A stretch of DNA of 64,000 bases from Desulfosporosinus shakirovi (GTDB taxonomy: Bacteria > Bacillota > Desulfitobacteriia > Desulfitobacteriales > Desulfitobacteriaceae): assembly GCF_020595055.1 (NCBI RefSeq), contig NZ_JAJDOO010000002.1, positions 124,001-188,000 of the forward strand. The letters are read 5' to 3'. Below are positions 16,911 to 26,800 of this stretch, in pieces (the stretch's first letter is position 1; the number at the start of each line of letters is the position of its first letter). Below the pieces are notes generated by a model, which worked only from the letters and a program-made list of their open reading frames with translations, did not search any database and had not been told where the DNA came from. A program made the position numbers and the translations under genes.

Positions 16911-18214
16911 AAAGATTTTTTTATAAAACGGATCTCACCGCACTCTGGGAAGAGGATGGTGATTTGCAACGTATGAAAGGTTTCTTCCAAACGATTGAGG
17001 CAGATATAGAGGGTAATGAGCAAATTAAGCAGAGTGTGAAGCAAAAGGCTCTTGAAAAAATGACCGGCATTGAAGATTTAAAAGAGCTTCATGTTGATGT
17101 GAATATTAACGAAAAGGAAAGTCTAGCTCAACGATTACGTTCAAGACTGCTCACTATGAGTAATTTTGGTCATTGGAAACTAAGTCTTTCTGTGGTTGCG
17201 CTGGCATTCTTCGTGATCATTGGGCAGGAAGCTATGAATGGTTCATTGAACATTTTTCCACGCATGGGGAGCACTCAGAAGTTAGCCCAATCGACAGGAA
17301 GCCCCCCGCAGGCTGCGGATTCAAAAGGTTCAATGGAAAGGGGCGCTGATAGTAATGCTAAAATAAAAGGGGCTAATGACACCTTAATAGCAAATGAAGA
17401 AATTATTGAATCACGATCACTTCAGAAAGATTCGCTATACAGTGCAAATAGCTCTTCAGATATGCGTAAAAATCTTGAAATTTCTCCTGTTTCGCCAGAT
17501 CAACCAAGCGTTTCTCCCGCAGATACCGGGGTTTCTCGGAAAATTATTCATGATTTAGACTTAACACTTGAGGTGGCAACCATTAAGGATACGGTGACGC
17601 AAATCAGCGAAGAGGTAAAACAACTGGGAGGATATGTGGTCATATCTCAACAAAGCGAATCAGATTATCATTCATCCGCGCAGTTGACGGTTAAGATTCC
17701 CGCCGACAAGCTTGCTGGGTTGCAGGATACCCTTTCTGCTTGGGGTAAGGTGCTCGAACAACGCTTGCAGGCCAATGATATAACTAACCAATACTATGAT
17801 TCCCAGGCACGTTTACAAATTTTAGAGGCTGAAGAGAAACGTTACCTCGAAATCCTTGACAAGTCGACAACTATTGAGGACGTGCTTAAAGTGGAAAACT
17901 CACTGAGCAACGTTCGTCAACAGATTGAACAATTAAAGGGTCAATTAAAACTTTGGAACCATCAGGTAGACTACTCCACGGTAACCCTTCAAATCGTTAC
18001 TCGCCAAAGTCCAAATCTCAATGTCACGAACCCGTGGCAACCGATTTCTTGGAGTGAAACCTGGAAAGCGGCAGGGGATGCTATATTGAAAACTTTGAGC
18101 AGTACCTGGAATGGACTTAATTATCTGGTAGTGGGGATAGGGTATGCCTCCCCTTACCTTTTAATCGGTGCCTTGAGTTGGATACTATATCGGGTATGGC
18201 AAAAGGGTAAATAA
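16907..18214 (+). CDS. DUF4349-domain membrane protein, probable anti-sigma partner
   Basis: The 435 residues contain a cytoplasmic N-terminal part (1-85), a transmembrane helix near 87-105 (LSLSVVALAFFVIIG), and a low-complexity Ser/Asn-rich stretch. A DUF4349 domain (about 208-375) follows, with RKIIHDLDLTLEV...GGYVVISQQSES, a coiled-coil section EAEEKRYLEILDKSTTIEDVLKVENSLSNVRQQIEQL and QVDYSTVTLQIV. A second transmembrane helix lies at the C-terminus. Overlap with the ECF sigma gene suggests the N-terminal part holds the sigma factor. No classic zinc anti-sigma motif is visible, so the anti-sigma role is inferred from context. A long hairpin lies just after it. Confidence 0.8.
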   Translation: MKRFFYKTDLTALWEEDGDLQRMKGFFQTIEADIEGNEQIKQSVKQKALEKMTGIEDLKELHVDVNINEKESLAQRLRSRLLTMSNFGHWKLSLSVVALAFFVIIGQEAMNGSLNIFPRMGSTQKLAQSTGSPPQAADSKGSMERGADSNAKIKGANDTLIANEEIIESRSLQKDSLYSANSSSDMRKNLEISPVSPDQPSVSPADTGVSRKIIHDLDLTLEVATIKDTVTQISEEVKQLGGYVVISQQSESDYHSSAQLTVKIPADKLAGLQDTLSAWGKVLEQRLQANDITNQYYDSQARLQILEAEEKRYLEILDKSTTIEDVLKVENSLSNVRQQIEQLKGQLKLWNHQVDYSTVTLQIVTRQSPNLNVTNPWQPISWSETWKAAGDAILKTLSSTWNGLNYLVVGIGYASPYLLIGALSWILYRVWQKGK

Positions 18215-18234
18215 CAGTAATTGTTCGGCAATCT

Positions 18235-18282
18235 CAAGGAGGGCTTAGATCTGCAGATAAATGCATGTCTAAGCCCTCCTTG
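18235..18282. repeat. Perfect 15-bp inverted repeat after the sigma/DUF4349 operon
   Basis: CAAGGAGGGCTTAGA (18235-18249) pairs exactly with 18268-18282 across an 18-base loop. The position, 20 bases after the stop, fits a transcript 3' end. No T run follows on either strand, so it may be a stability hairpin rather than a canonical terminator. Confidence 0.6.
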
Positions 18283-18343
18283 TATCGAGTCGGTCTGGAA
18301 CCTTAAGTCTTGGTGCCAGTAAGTTTCTATATTGTGACTCGAC

Positions 18344-18372
18344 TTTACGTACAATATATATGTCTGTATAAT
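18344..18372 (+). promoter_or_regulatory. Sigma-A-like promoter of the YitT-family gene
   Basis: TTTACG (18344-18349) and TATAAT (18367-18372) are separated by 17 bases, 40 bases before the TTG start. Confidence 0.55.
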
Positions 18373-18411
18373 GAAATGTAATCTGTAACCAAAAAAGTAG
18401 GGGGCATTTAT

Positions 18412-19260
18412 TTGAAACTTACAAAGCGATCAAAGTCTATTGGAGAGATTATAGGGATTGGTGTCGGTGCCATCCTTGCCGCTTATGGAATTCAAGGCTT
18501 TATTGTCTATTCCGGTTTGAGTGGAGGCGGCGTCGGTGGAATTGCCCTGCTCCTCTACTACACCTTTAATCTTCCGATTGGGATCGTGACATTTATTCTA
18601 AATGTACCGTTATTTGTTTTAGGATGGAAAGAAGTTGATAAACAGTTCGTTTTTAAAACCATATGGGGATTAGCGATTTTCTCTATCTTTCTGGACTTAT
18701 TTAACGGCATTCAACCTTTCGATTTTAACGACATTTTTTTAGGGGCTCTCTATGGAGGGGTCATCTCAGGAGTTTCCTCAGCTATTGTTTTTCGCTTTGG
18801 TGGCAGCCTGGGGGGCACCGATATCGTCTCTAAAGTCATTCAACGCAAGTATGGAGTACCTATGGGCACCTCAGCTCTAGCTATCAACGGGGTCATTATC
18901 TTGATATCTTGGGCGGTACTTGGCCCGAAAGCAGCACTCTATACTTTGGTAATGCTGTTCGTATATGGCCGTGTCCTTGATCTAATCGAGAGCGGCGTGC
19001 CAGCAAAGTCAATTACCATCATTTCAGATCGATCCGAGGAACTCGTCGCCCGAATTATGGTTGATTTAGGACGGGGGGCTACGTTTTTACATGGCAGAGG
19101 TGCTTACTCTTGTGAGCCGAAAGACATTGTTATTTGTGTCGTAAGTCTGCCTGAAATAGGCCGTCTAAAACGAGCTGTGCGGGAAATAGATCCTCAAGCC
19201 TTTATAATTATTCAAAATGCCGGAGAAGTTTTCGGAAGCGGATTTATTTCTAATGAGTGA
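18412..19260 (+). CDS. YitT-family membrane protein (DUF161 plus DUF2179)
   Basis: The 282 residues have about five transmembrane segments (18-215), including the repeated glycine-rich SGLSGGGVGGIALLLYY and GGSLGGTDIVSKVIQRKYG hallmarks. A soluble C-terminal DUF2179 domain (about 195-280) reads KSITIISDRSEELVARIM...GRGATFLHGRGAYS. The family is widespread in Firmicutes and its transport or signalling function is unsettled. It starts at TTG behind TAGGGGGC; a promoter with a good -10 box lies upstream. It converges with the deacetylase gene only 12 bases away. Confidence 0.9.
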   Translation: MKLTKRSKSIGEIIGIGVGAILAAYGIQGFIVYSGLSGGGVGGIALLLYYTFNLPIGIVTFILNVPLFVLGWKEVDKQFVFKTIWGLAIFSIFLDLFNGIQPFDFNDIFLGALYGGVISGVSSAIVFRFGGSLGGTDIVSKVIQRKYGVPMGTSALAINGVIILISWAVLGPKAALYTLVMLFVYGRVLDLIESGVPAKSITIISDRSEELVARIMVDLGRGATFLHGRGAYSCEPKDIVICVVSLPEIGRLKRAVREIDPQAFIIIQNAGEVFGSGFISNE

Positions 19261-19272
19261 GTTAATGCATTA

Positions 19273-19998
19273 TTACTTTGTTTCTGAATCCAAGGTTTTA
19301 AGTTCACTCAAAGTAGCTAAGCGATAACCGCGAGCTCTCAAAGCATCAATAATGGGACCTAGTGATTTTACTGTTTGACTGCGTTGATAACCTCCGTCAT
19401 GCATGAGGATAATTGAGCCTGGGAAAACATTTTTGACAACATTGTCCACAATTTGTTTTACTCCTGGATTTTTCCAATCTTTGCTGTCAACGCTCCACAG
19501 AGCTACGACATGGCCATTTCGGTTAGTGGTTTCCAGTTGAGTTTTTGATACGAACCCGCCGGGAGGACGATAAAAATATGTGTGGTAGCCTGTTGCAGCA
19601 TAAACTGCTTGATCTGTTTGATTCATTTCTTTAACTAAATGGCGTTGTTGATAATCATGGTTAAAACCATGATTTCCAACTTCATGTCCTTCTTTTACTA
19701 AGCGCTTTAATATGGCAGGGTTCGATTGTGCCGCCTTCCCCAAAACAAAGAATGTGGCCCGCACCTCCTTTTCTTTTAGGATATCCAGTATATCGGGGGT
19801 ATCGATTGGATCCGGTCCATCATCAAAGGTAAGCGCTACAACCTTTTCCGGGGTATTTGCCATATAGTAAGTACCGGGAGTCCGAACCAAAGAGGGGGTT
19901 GTCAGCGTAAATTGAGTTATAGCCAGAATCCCCCCCACAGTGAACAGAAACAATAATCCTAAGAGCAGTTTTCGCCGAGATAAAACATAAATACGCAC
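19273..19998 (-). CDS. Polysaccharide deacetylase (NodB domain), membrane-anchored or secreted
   Basis: It probably removes acetyl groups from peptidoglycan or another cell-wall polysaccharide outside the membrane. The N-terminus is basic then hydrophobic (residues 8-28), an uncleaved anchor or signal peptide. The NodB domain has metal and catalytic residues in TFDDGPDP (Asp59, Asp60), NHGFNH for metal histidines, YFYRPPGG, and a terminal ILMHDGG. The 241-residue length is common for sporulation deacetylases such as PdaB, which it may resemble. It starts at GTG behind GGGGGTGATGG. Confidence 0.9.
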   Translation of the reverse strand: MRIYVLSRRKLLLGLLFLFTVGGILAITQFTLTTPSLVRTPGTYYMANTPEKVVALTFDDGPDPIDTPDILDILKEKEVRATFFVLGKAAQSNPAILKRLVKEGHEVGNHGFNHDYQQRHLVKEMNQTDQAVYAATGYHTYFYRPPGGFVSKTQLETTNRNGHVVALWSVDSKDWKNPGVKQIVDNVVKNVFPGSIILMHDGGYQRSQTVKSLGPIIDALRARGYRLATLSELKTLDSETK

Positions 19999-20135
19999 TG
20001 TCCATCACCCCCAAGTCGCTTCTATAATACCTATGATGAACAATGGGTTACATGCATTCTGCGCTCTAAACTATTTTAAAACATGAAAATAATTTTGTGT
20101 GTTGATGAAATGTCTTGTTGAAGGGAGGGAGTTAT

Positions 20136-23100
20136 ATGGGTTTCCGTTTCATTTTTGGTCGAGCCGGCAGTGGCAAGAGCACCCTGTGTTTAGAAGAAAT
20201 CCGAAGTGAGCTCCGCAATGAACCGGGAGGGGCACCGTTTATCCTCCTCGTTCCCGAACAGGCTACCTATCAGTTGGAGGTTGCTTTAGCTAATACGCCG
20301 GATCTTGGAGGAAGCTTGCGAGCTCAGGTTTTAAGTTTTCGACGCTTGGGCTGGCGGGTATTTTCAGAGACTGGAGGCGGACAAAAAGTTTTGATCGGCA
20401 CGATAGGAAAACGGATGCTGATTCGCAAAATTCTTTTAAAGCACCGTCTCAAATTAAAGGCCTTCGCGCGCTCTGCTACCCGACCTGGCATGGCTGAACT
20501 GCTTGCTCAAGCCATCGGAGAATTTAAGACTTATGGAGTTGTCCCAAATGATTTACGAAAGGCTAAAACTGCGAACAGTATTTTATTAGATAAGCTTGAT
20601 GACTTAGCTTTCATTTATGAAGAGTTTCAAGCAACACTTGGGCAGGGAATTCGAGATCCAGATGATGAGCTGACAGTTTTGGCAGAAAAAATCCCTCATG
20701 CCCCTCTTATCCGAGGGGCAAAAGTATGGGTTGACGGGTTTACCGGATTTACCCCTCAAGAATTAGAAGTCTTAAAGATTATCATGTTAACTGCTCAGGA
20801 AGTTGTCATTACGTCCTCTCTTGATCCGAATTACCTTTCAGAGGAGCACCATCTAGGAACAGGGATATTTAGAGCGGGTGAGGAGCTGTTTGCAGGACCT
20901 TGGAAAACTTACCAGGACCTGCAACTCATTGCTTTGGAAACAGGTACCCATATACATACTCCTACCTTGCTTAAAGCCTCAAAACGATTTAAACAGCCTT
21001 GGCTTTGGCATTTGGAAAAATATTATGCTGCGTATCCAACTGTATCTTATGGAACTAATCAGTCTTTCGATTCATGCAATTCTAGGGATGAAGCGCCTGT
21101 CGCTGTTGACACTGCAACTGAGGGCATTCAGGTTTTTTCAGCAGTCAATCGGAGGGCTGAAGTAGAGGGAGTAGCACGAGAACTAAGGCGCTTGGCTAGG
21201 GATGAGGGGTTTTGCTGGAATGAGATGGCGGTCACGACTCGTGACCTCTCAGGTTATGCCGAACTGATTGCTCAAGTTTTCACGTCCTATGAAGTCCCAC
21301 ATTTCTTAGATTATAAACGTTTTGTCCTCCACCATCCGCTAATTGAATTGCTTCAATCCATCTTGGAAGTTGCGCAGAGCAATTGGAGGTACGAACCTCT
21401 ATTTCGCTGTTTAAAAACCGATTTTTTTCCGCTTCAAAGGGATGCGGTCGATCGCTTGGAAAACTATGTATTAGAACATGGGATACATGGCGAGGGCTGG
21501 ACGAGAAATGTTGATTGGCGATATCACCGTCAATGGACTTTAGGAAAAAATGAGGAACAACGGGTTACGGAGCTTATGTTTCAAGAGGAACTAAACTCCT
21601 CCAGACAGACTGTTTACGACCTCATTGCTCCATTGATGCATGGATTCGTATCGAAAGGTGAGTCTAGAGCTTCAAATGTGCGGACAGTCACGGAAGCATT
21701 ATATGTTTTTCTGGAAACTTTAAATATTCCTTCAACCTTAAAAAGGTGGTCGCAAAAAGCCCAAGAAGAAGGAGATCTGGGCGAGGCTCGGTTGCATGAA
21801 CAAATCTGGGAATCCGTCGTTCAAGTCCTGGATGAAATTGTGGTTGGTTTGGGGGAAGAAAGCCTGGAGCTCGAGGACTATGCTTTAATACTTTCTTCAG
21901 GGATAGAAGGGATTGAACTAGGTCTGATTCCCCCCGGACTTGACCAAGTTTTAGTGGGTTCATTAGATCGATCACGAAATCCCGAAGTGCAAGTTCTTTT
22001 TCTCATAGGGGCTAACGAAGGCATACTTCCTGCACGACCAGTTTCTGACGGAGTACTTGACGCTGAGGAAAGGGTACAGTTAGAGAAAGCAGGGGTTGCC
22101 CTTGCTCCAAAAGGAAAGTCTCAGACTTATGAAGAACAGTTTTTCATATATATGGCACTCACCCGCGCTGTAGAAAAACTTGTGGTTTCTTATCCTTTGA
22201 CTGATGAAGAGGGGAAAGGACTGACAGTTTCCCCTGTTGTCACACGGATCGGCCACCTTTTTCCAACCCTGAGTGAGAATTTCCTGGGAAACCAAGAAGA
22301 CATATATCAGATTAGTCAACCGGATTCTACTCTTCAAATCTATGCGGATCAACTACGCACTCTGCGCCAAGGAGTACCGCTTTCAACTCTTTGGCAGGCA
22401 ACCGAAAAGTGGCTCATCGAGGATCCGCTTCGGCATAATCAAACCAAGAGATTACAGGCCAGCCTCACGACCCAGAATCAGGAGGGGAAACTGCAGCGTC
22501 CGCTGGCTCGACGCTTATATGGTAAACGCTTGATGGCTAGTGTCTCTCGTCTGGAACAATTCGCCAAATGTCCTTTTGGTCATTATGCCCGTTATGGACT
22601 GAAGTTGCGTGAGAGATCTGCTTATCAATTATCCAGCCCCAATATGGGGGAATTCTTTCATACTCTTTTACATGATTTTGCAATCGAACTACAGTCACGC
22701 GGCTTAGATTGGGGCAAATTGACGAAGGAAGAATCTTGGGCACTTATTAGTGAGCTGGCAGATCAAATAGCACCCAGTCTGCAGCATGAAATCCTTTTAA
22801 GCAGCGCTCGCTACCGCTATTTAACCCGTAAACTGAAGCGCACAGTTCATCATGCAGTTCGAGTGTTAGGCGAACATGCCCGAAAAGGGATATTTATTCC
22901 CATCCAACTCGAAGTAGGTTTTGGTCCGCAAGAGACCCTTCCCGGAGTGGAGATCCCGTTAAATGAAGACGATTCGTTGGTGCTCTGCGGACAAATTGAC
23001 CGAGTGGATGCTGCTTTCTTAGATGGACAAGTCTATCTGCGTATCCTTGATTATAAGTCCCGTGAGTTATCCTTATCGCTGGATTCTATTTATTACGGCT

Positions 23101-23879
23101 TAAATCTCCAACTGCTTACTTATTTAAACGTCGCTCTACAGGGAGCGGAAGTCTTGTTAAATACTACGCTAGCTTTGCCTTCGTCAGAGGAAACGGAATC
23201 AAGTACAGACAGTACCATGAGTGAGATTGCTGCAGGGAGAGATAACCCATTTCTAGAGAAGATTCCTGCGGGATTTCTTTATTTCCCCGTACTGGAACCT
23301 CAGCTCGAAGAGAAACTTCCTCTTAGTACGGAAGAGTTGGAGCAACATCGCGTCAGAGCAGTCAAAGTTAGTGGTTATTTATTAGCAAATCCTAGAGTGT
23401 TAGAAGCCATGGATTCAACGTTTACAACAGGACAATCCGAATTATTGGGACTTAAATTGAAAAAAGATGGCACCTTTAAAAAAGGGACTAATGTCCTTAC
23501 TGAGGGTCAATTTTCTCTGCTTAGTGACTATCTTCATCAGTGGTTTCGAGAGAAAGGGGAAGAAATACTAGACGGTGACATTTCCCTATCTCCTTTCCGC
23601 AGAGGAAAAAGTACGGGATGCCAGTATTGTGCATATAAGCCCGTGTGTCACTTTGACCCCTACCTGCCGGAAAATCAATACCGAGACCTGTCTTCTCTAA
23701 AACCAGAGGAGGTTTGGGATCGACTGGATATATCAAAAGAAGGTACTCCTTGTGACTCTTTGCCCGAAATAAAGGATCCCAACGCTTTGGCTTTAAACTG
23801 GCTTGGTGAAGAGAATGAGCCGAAGAAGGAACTAAAGATCGAGACTCGTAAGTTGAAAGGCGGTAATCTGAGTGAGTAA
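20136..23879 (+). CDS. addB: ATP-dependent helicase/nuclease subunit B (AddB)
   Basis: Partner of AddA in the Chi-recognising nuclease-helicase that resects double-strand breaks for RecA. The 1247 residues start MGFRFIFGRAGSGKSTL (P-loop at 8-15). The C-terminal nuclease domain carries the iron-sulfur cysteines: Cys812 (FAKCPFGHYARYGL) and Cys1162/Cys1165/Cys1171 (CQYCAYKPVC). The nuclease residues lie in LDYKSRELSLS. I chose ATG at 20136 because AAGGGAGGGAG lies just before it; the frame is open further upstream from a TTG. addA overlaps its end. Confidence 0.95.
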   Translation: MGFRFIFGRAGSGKSTLCLEEIRSELRNEPGGAPFILLVPEQATYQLEVALANTPDLGGSLRAQVLSFRRLGWRVFSETGGGQKVLIGTIGKRMLIRKILLKHRLKLKAFARSATRPGMAELLAQAIGEFKTYGVVPNDLRKAKTANSILLDKLDDLAFIYEEFQATLGQGIRDPDDELTVLAEKIPHAPLIRGAKVWVDGFTGFTPQELEVLKIIMLTAQEVVITSSLDPNYLSEEHHLGTGIFRAGEELFAGPWKTYQDLQLIALETGTHIHTPTLLKASKRFKQPWLWHLEKYYAAYPTVSYGTNQSFDSCNSRDEAPVAVDTATEGIQVFSAVNRRAEVEGVARELRRLARDEGFCWNEMAVTTRDLSGYAELIAQVFTSYEVPHFLDYKRFVLHHPLIELLQSILEVAQSNWRYEPLFRCLKTDFFPLQRDAVDRLENYVLEHGIHGEGWTRNVDWRYHRQWTLGKNEEQRVTELMFQEELNSSRQTVYDLIAPLMHGFVSKGESRASNVRTVTEALYVFLETLNIPSTLKRWSQKAQEEGDLGEARLHEQIWESVVQVLDEIVVGLGEESLELEDYALILSSGIEGIELGLIPPGLDQVLVGSLDRSRNPEVQVLFLIGANEGILPARPVSDGVLDAEERVQLEKAGVALAPKGKSQTYEEQFFIYMALTRAVEKLVVSYPLTDEEGKGLTVSPVVTRIGHLFPTLSENFLGNQEDIYQISQPDSTLQIYADQLRTLRQGVPLSTLWQATEKWLIEDPLRHNQTKRLQASLTTQNQEGKLQRPLARRLYGKRLMASVSRLEQFAKCPFGHYARYGLKLRERSAYQLSSPNMGEFFHTLLHDFAIELQSRGLDWGKLTKEESWALISELADQIAPSLQHEILLSSARYRYLTRKLKRTVHHAVRVLGEHARKGIFIPIQLEVGFGPQETLPGVEIPLNEDDSLVLCGQIDRVDAAFLDGQVYLRILDYKSRELSLSLDSIYYGLNLQLLTYLNVALQGAEVLLNTTLALPSSEETESSTDSTMSEIAAGRDNPFLEKIPAGFLYFPVLEPQLEEKLPLSTEELEQHRVRAVKVSGYLLANPRVLEAMDSTFTTGQSELLGLKLKKDGTFKKGTNVLTEGQFSLLSDYLHQWFREKGEEILDGDISLSPFRRGKSTGCQYCAYKPVCHFDPYLPENQYRDLSSLKPEEVWDRLDISKEGTPCDSLPEIKDPNALALNWLGEENEPKKELKIETRKLKGGNLSE

Positions 23880-26800
23880 ACCCAAATGGACTGAAGAACA
23901 GAATGCCGCCATCATGTTGCAAGGAGAACTCTTAGTTGCCGCCGCAGCTGGTTCAGGCAAAACAGCTGTACTTGTGGAACGGTTAATCCGCCGCATTAAG
24001 AATGCTGAAGACCCTGTCGATGTTGACCGCTTCTTGGTTGTAACCTTTACAAAAGCAGCGGCCAATGAAATGCGAGAGCGTATCGGCAAAGCCTTAGACG
24101 ACGCTCTGTTTCAAGAACAAGAGCCTAGGGAAATGGAGCGCATACTAAGCCAACGCACCCTTCTTCATCAGGCTAGTATTACGACACTTCATTCATTCTG
24201 TCTGGAGTTGATCCGAAAGTACTTTTACCAACTTGAGCTAGATCCAGCCTTTCGAGTTGCGGATCAAGCTGAGGCAGAGTTACTGCGTCAGGATGTCATT
24301 GAAGAAATCTTTGAGACTAGATATGCTATAGAAGACGATGAGTTTTTGAGGCTTGTCGAAGCCTTTGGCACGGATCGTGATGATCACCCCTTAATTGAGC
24401 ATGTTCTTAATCTCTATTCATTCGCCTATAGTCAACCCCAACCTAAGTCGTGGTTAAATTCGCTTAAAAGGGCCTATTCTTGGGATAGTATTAAATCCCT
24501 TATGCAAAGCGAATGGGGGCAAGCCCTTCGCCAAGGACTACTCGATCTTGTGAGTGAAAGTTTAGGCTTACTCGCTAGGGCCAAACAAATTACCCAATCT
24601 CCAGGGGGACCAATGCTTTACTCAGCAACCTTGCAAGATGATCTAAACCGCATTGGGTTACTTAACCGAGCTTTACAAGAAGGGGATTGGGCTGAGGTTG
24701 AAGCGGAGTTTTACTCCGCGGTGAACTTTCCAAAGCTGCCGGCGATAAGATCAAAATCGAAGCAGAAGTCTGCTCTGGTTGAAGAACAAGCTGAATACGG
24801 TGAATCTATGAAAAAAGGGTTACAGGAAGAAAGTAAAAAATTAAGGGATGACGCTAAAAAGAAACTGAATTCTTTAAAGGAAGCGGTCTTCGCTTATCCT
24901 CTCAATGAACAGTTGCCTGGCTTGCGAGAGATGGGAACGATGGCTCAAACACTCAGTGACTTAGTGAGCGAGTTTTCTCAAGTTTATGCAACTGCCAAGG
25001 GACAACGCAATATTTTAGACTTTACTGACCTGGAGCATTTTGCCCTCCGATTACTGGAAGAAGAGGGTGAGGCTTCTTTGATTGCCCAAGGATTAAAGGA
25101 GTTTTTTGCTGAAGTATTAGTGGATGAATATCAGGACATTAACCCTGTCCAAGAACGCATTTTACATCAGGTATCCAGACAAGGGGAGTCCCCTAATCTG
25201 TTTATGGTGGGTGATGTCAAACAAAGCATTTATCGTTTTCGCATGGCAGACCCTAATTTATTTATTGCAAAATACAACCTGCTTCCACATTGGCAATCAG
25301 ACATGACAAAGGATACTAAGACAATGGTCATTGATCTAAACCGTAACTTTCGCAGTCGGCTTGAGGTGGTTGAGGGGGTTAATTTTCTCTTTCGTCAGAT
25401 CATGACCTTAAGCGCAGGGGAAATCGCCTATGAGGACCAGGCAGCCTTACAATATGGAGCATCCTTTGTTTCCGGGAAAAATCAAATTCGCACAGCAGAA
25501 GGGCCAATTGAAGTTCACCTTATTGACTCAAAGAGTATAAAAGACGAGCTGAATTCATATTCTGATGAAGGGACAAAAGATATTGCTACTTTGAGCGAAG
25601 GACCATCAGAAAGTGACAGATCAGAAGGTGTCAACCCTGCAGAAAATGATGCTGAGGACTTGGGAGACACTTTATCATCAGAAGATATGGATAAAGCTCG
25701 AATCGAAGCACGCCTTGTCAGCCAGAGGATTCAGGGGATTGTCCAAGGAGCGGAATTTCAAATCTATGACAAAAACAATACAAAATTTCGACCAGTTCGA
25801 TATTCTGATATTGTTATCTTGATGCGTTCTTATTCAGCGGTGGCACCAATCTATATAGAAGAATTCCAGAACACTGGCATTCCTGTTTATGCCGAAACAA
25901 CCAGCGGTTACTTCGGAGCCAGTGAAGTGGAAACAATTTTGTCACTTCTTAAAATCATTGATAATCCACATCTGGATATTCCTTTGGCAGCAGTTTTGCG
26001 CTCCCCGTTGGTAGGTCTAAATGGGAGAGAGTTAGGCCAAATTCGCATGATGCTCCCCGAAGGGGATTTCTTTGAAGCACTTACCATTGCAGTATGGGCC
26101 GGGCTTGACGAGGGAAATCCTGCCTTAGAGCAAGTCGATGAGTTTAAAATCATCTTAGGGCTATATGAGGAATCCTTGCCAGAAAAACTTAACAAGGCTC
26201 GTCTGATTTTATCCGTCGCTCCCATGTTAAAGGAGAAAATCTCGGATTTTTGGCTTAACCTGCAATCATGGCGAACACGATCCCGACGTACTTCCTTGGC
26301 AGATTTGCTTTGGTCTCTTTATGTAGAAACAGGGTACTTGGCTTATGTCGGAACCTTACCGGCAGGCGTACAGCGTCAAGCAAATCTGCGTGTGCTCTAT
26401 GACCGTGCCCGTCGCTTTGAAGCAACTCGTTACCGCGGCTTGTTCCGTTTCCTGCGTTTTCTGGATCGCTTCCAAGGACAAGGAAAAGACATGGGAAGTG
26501 CTCGAGCATTAGGAGAAAATGAAGATGTCGTTCGGTTAATTACGGTTCACGCCAGCAAAGGCCTGGAATTCCCTGTTGTTTTCGTGGTTGGTCTAGGTCG
26601 AACTTTCAATACCCAAAGCCTCAGAGGTAAGATGCTTCTACACTCCAAATTAGGAATTGGTATGCCCATCATCGATGTAGAAAACAATGTGCGCTATCCC
26701 TCGTTAATTCAATACGCTGTCAAACAACGCTTGGCTCAAGAATCTTTGGCTGAGGAGTTGAGGATTCTTTATGTAGCCCTTACAAGGGCTAAGGAACGTT

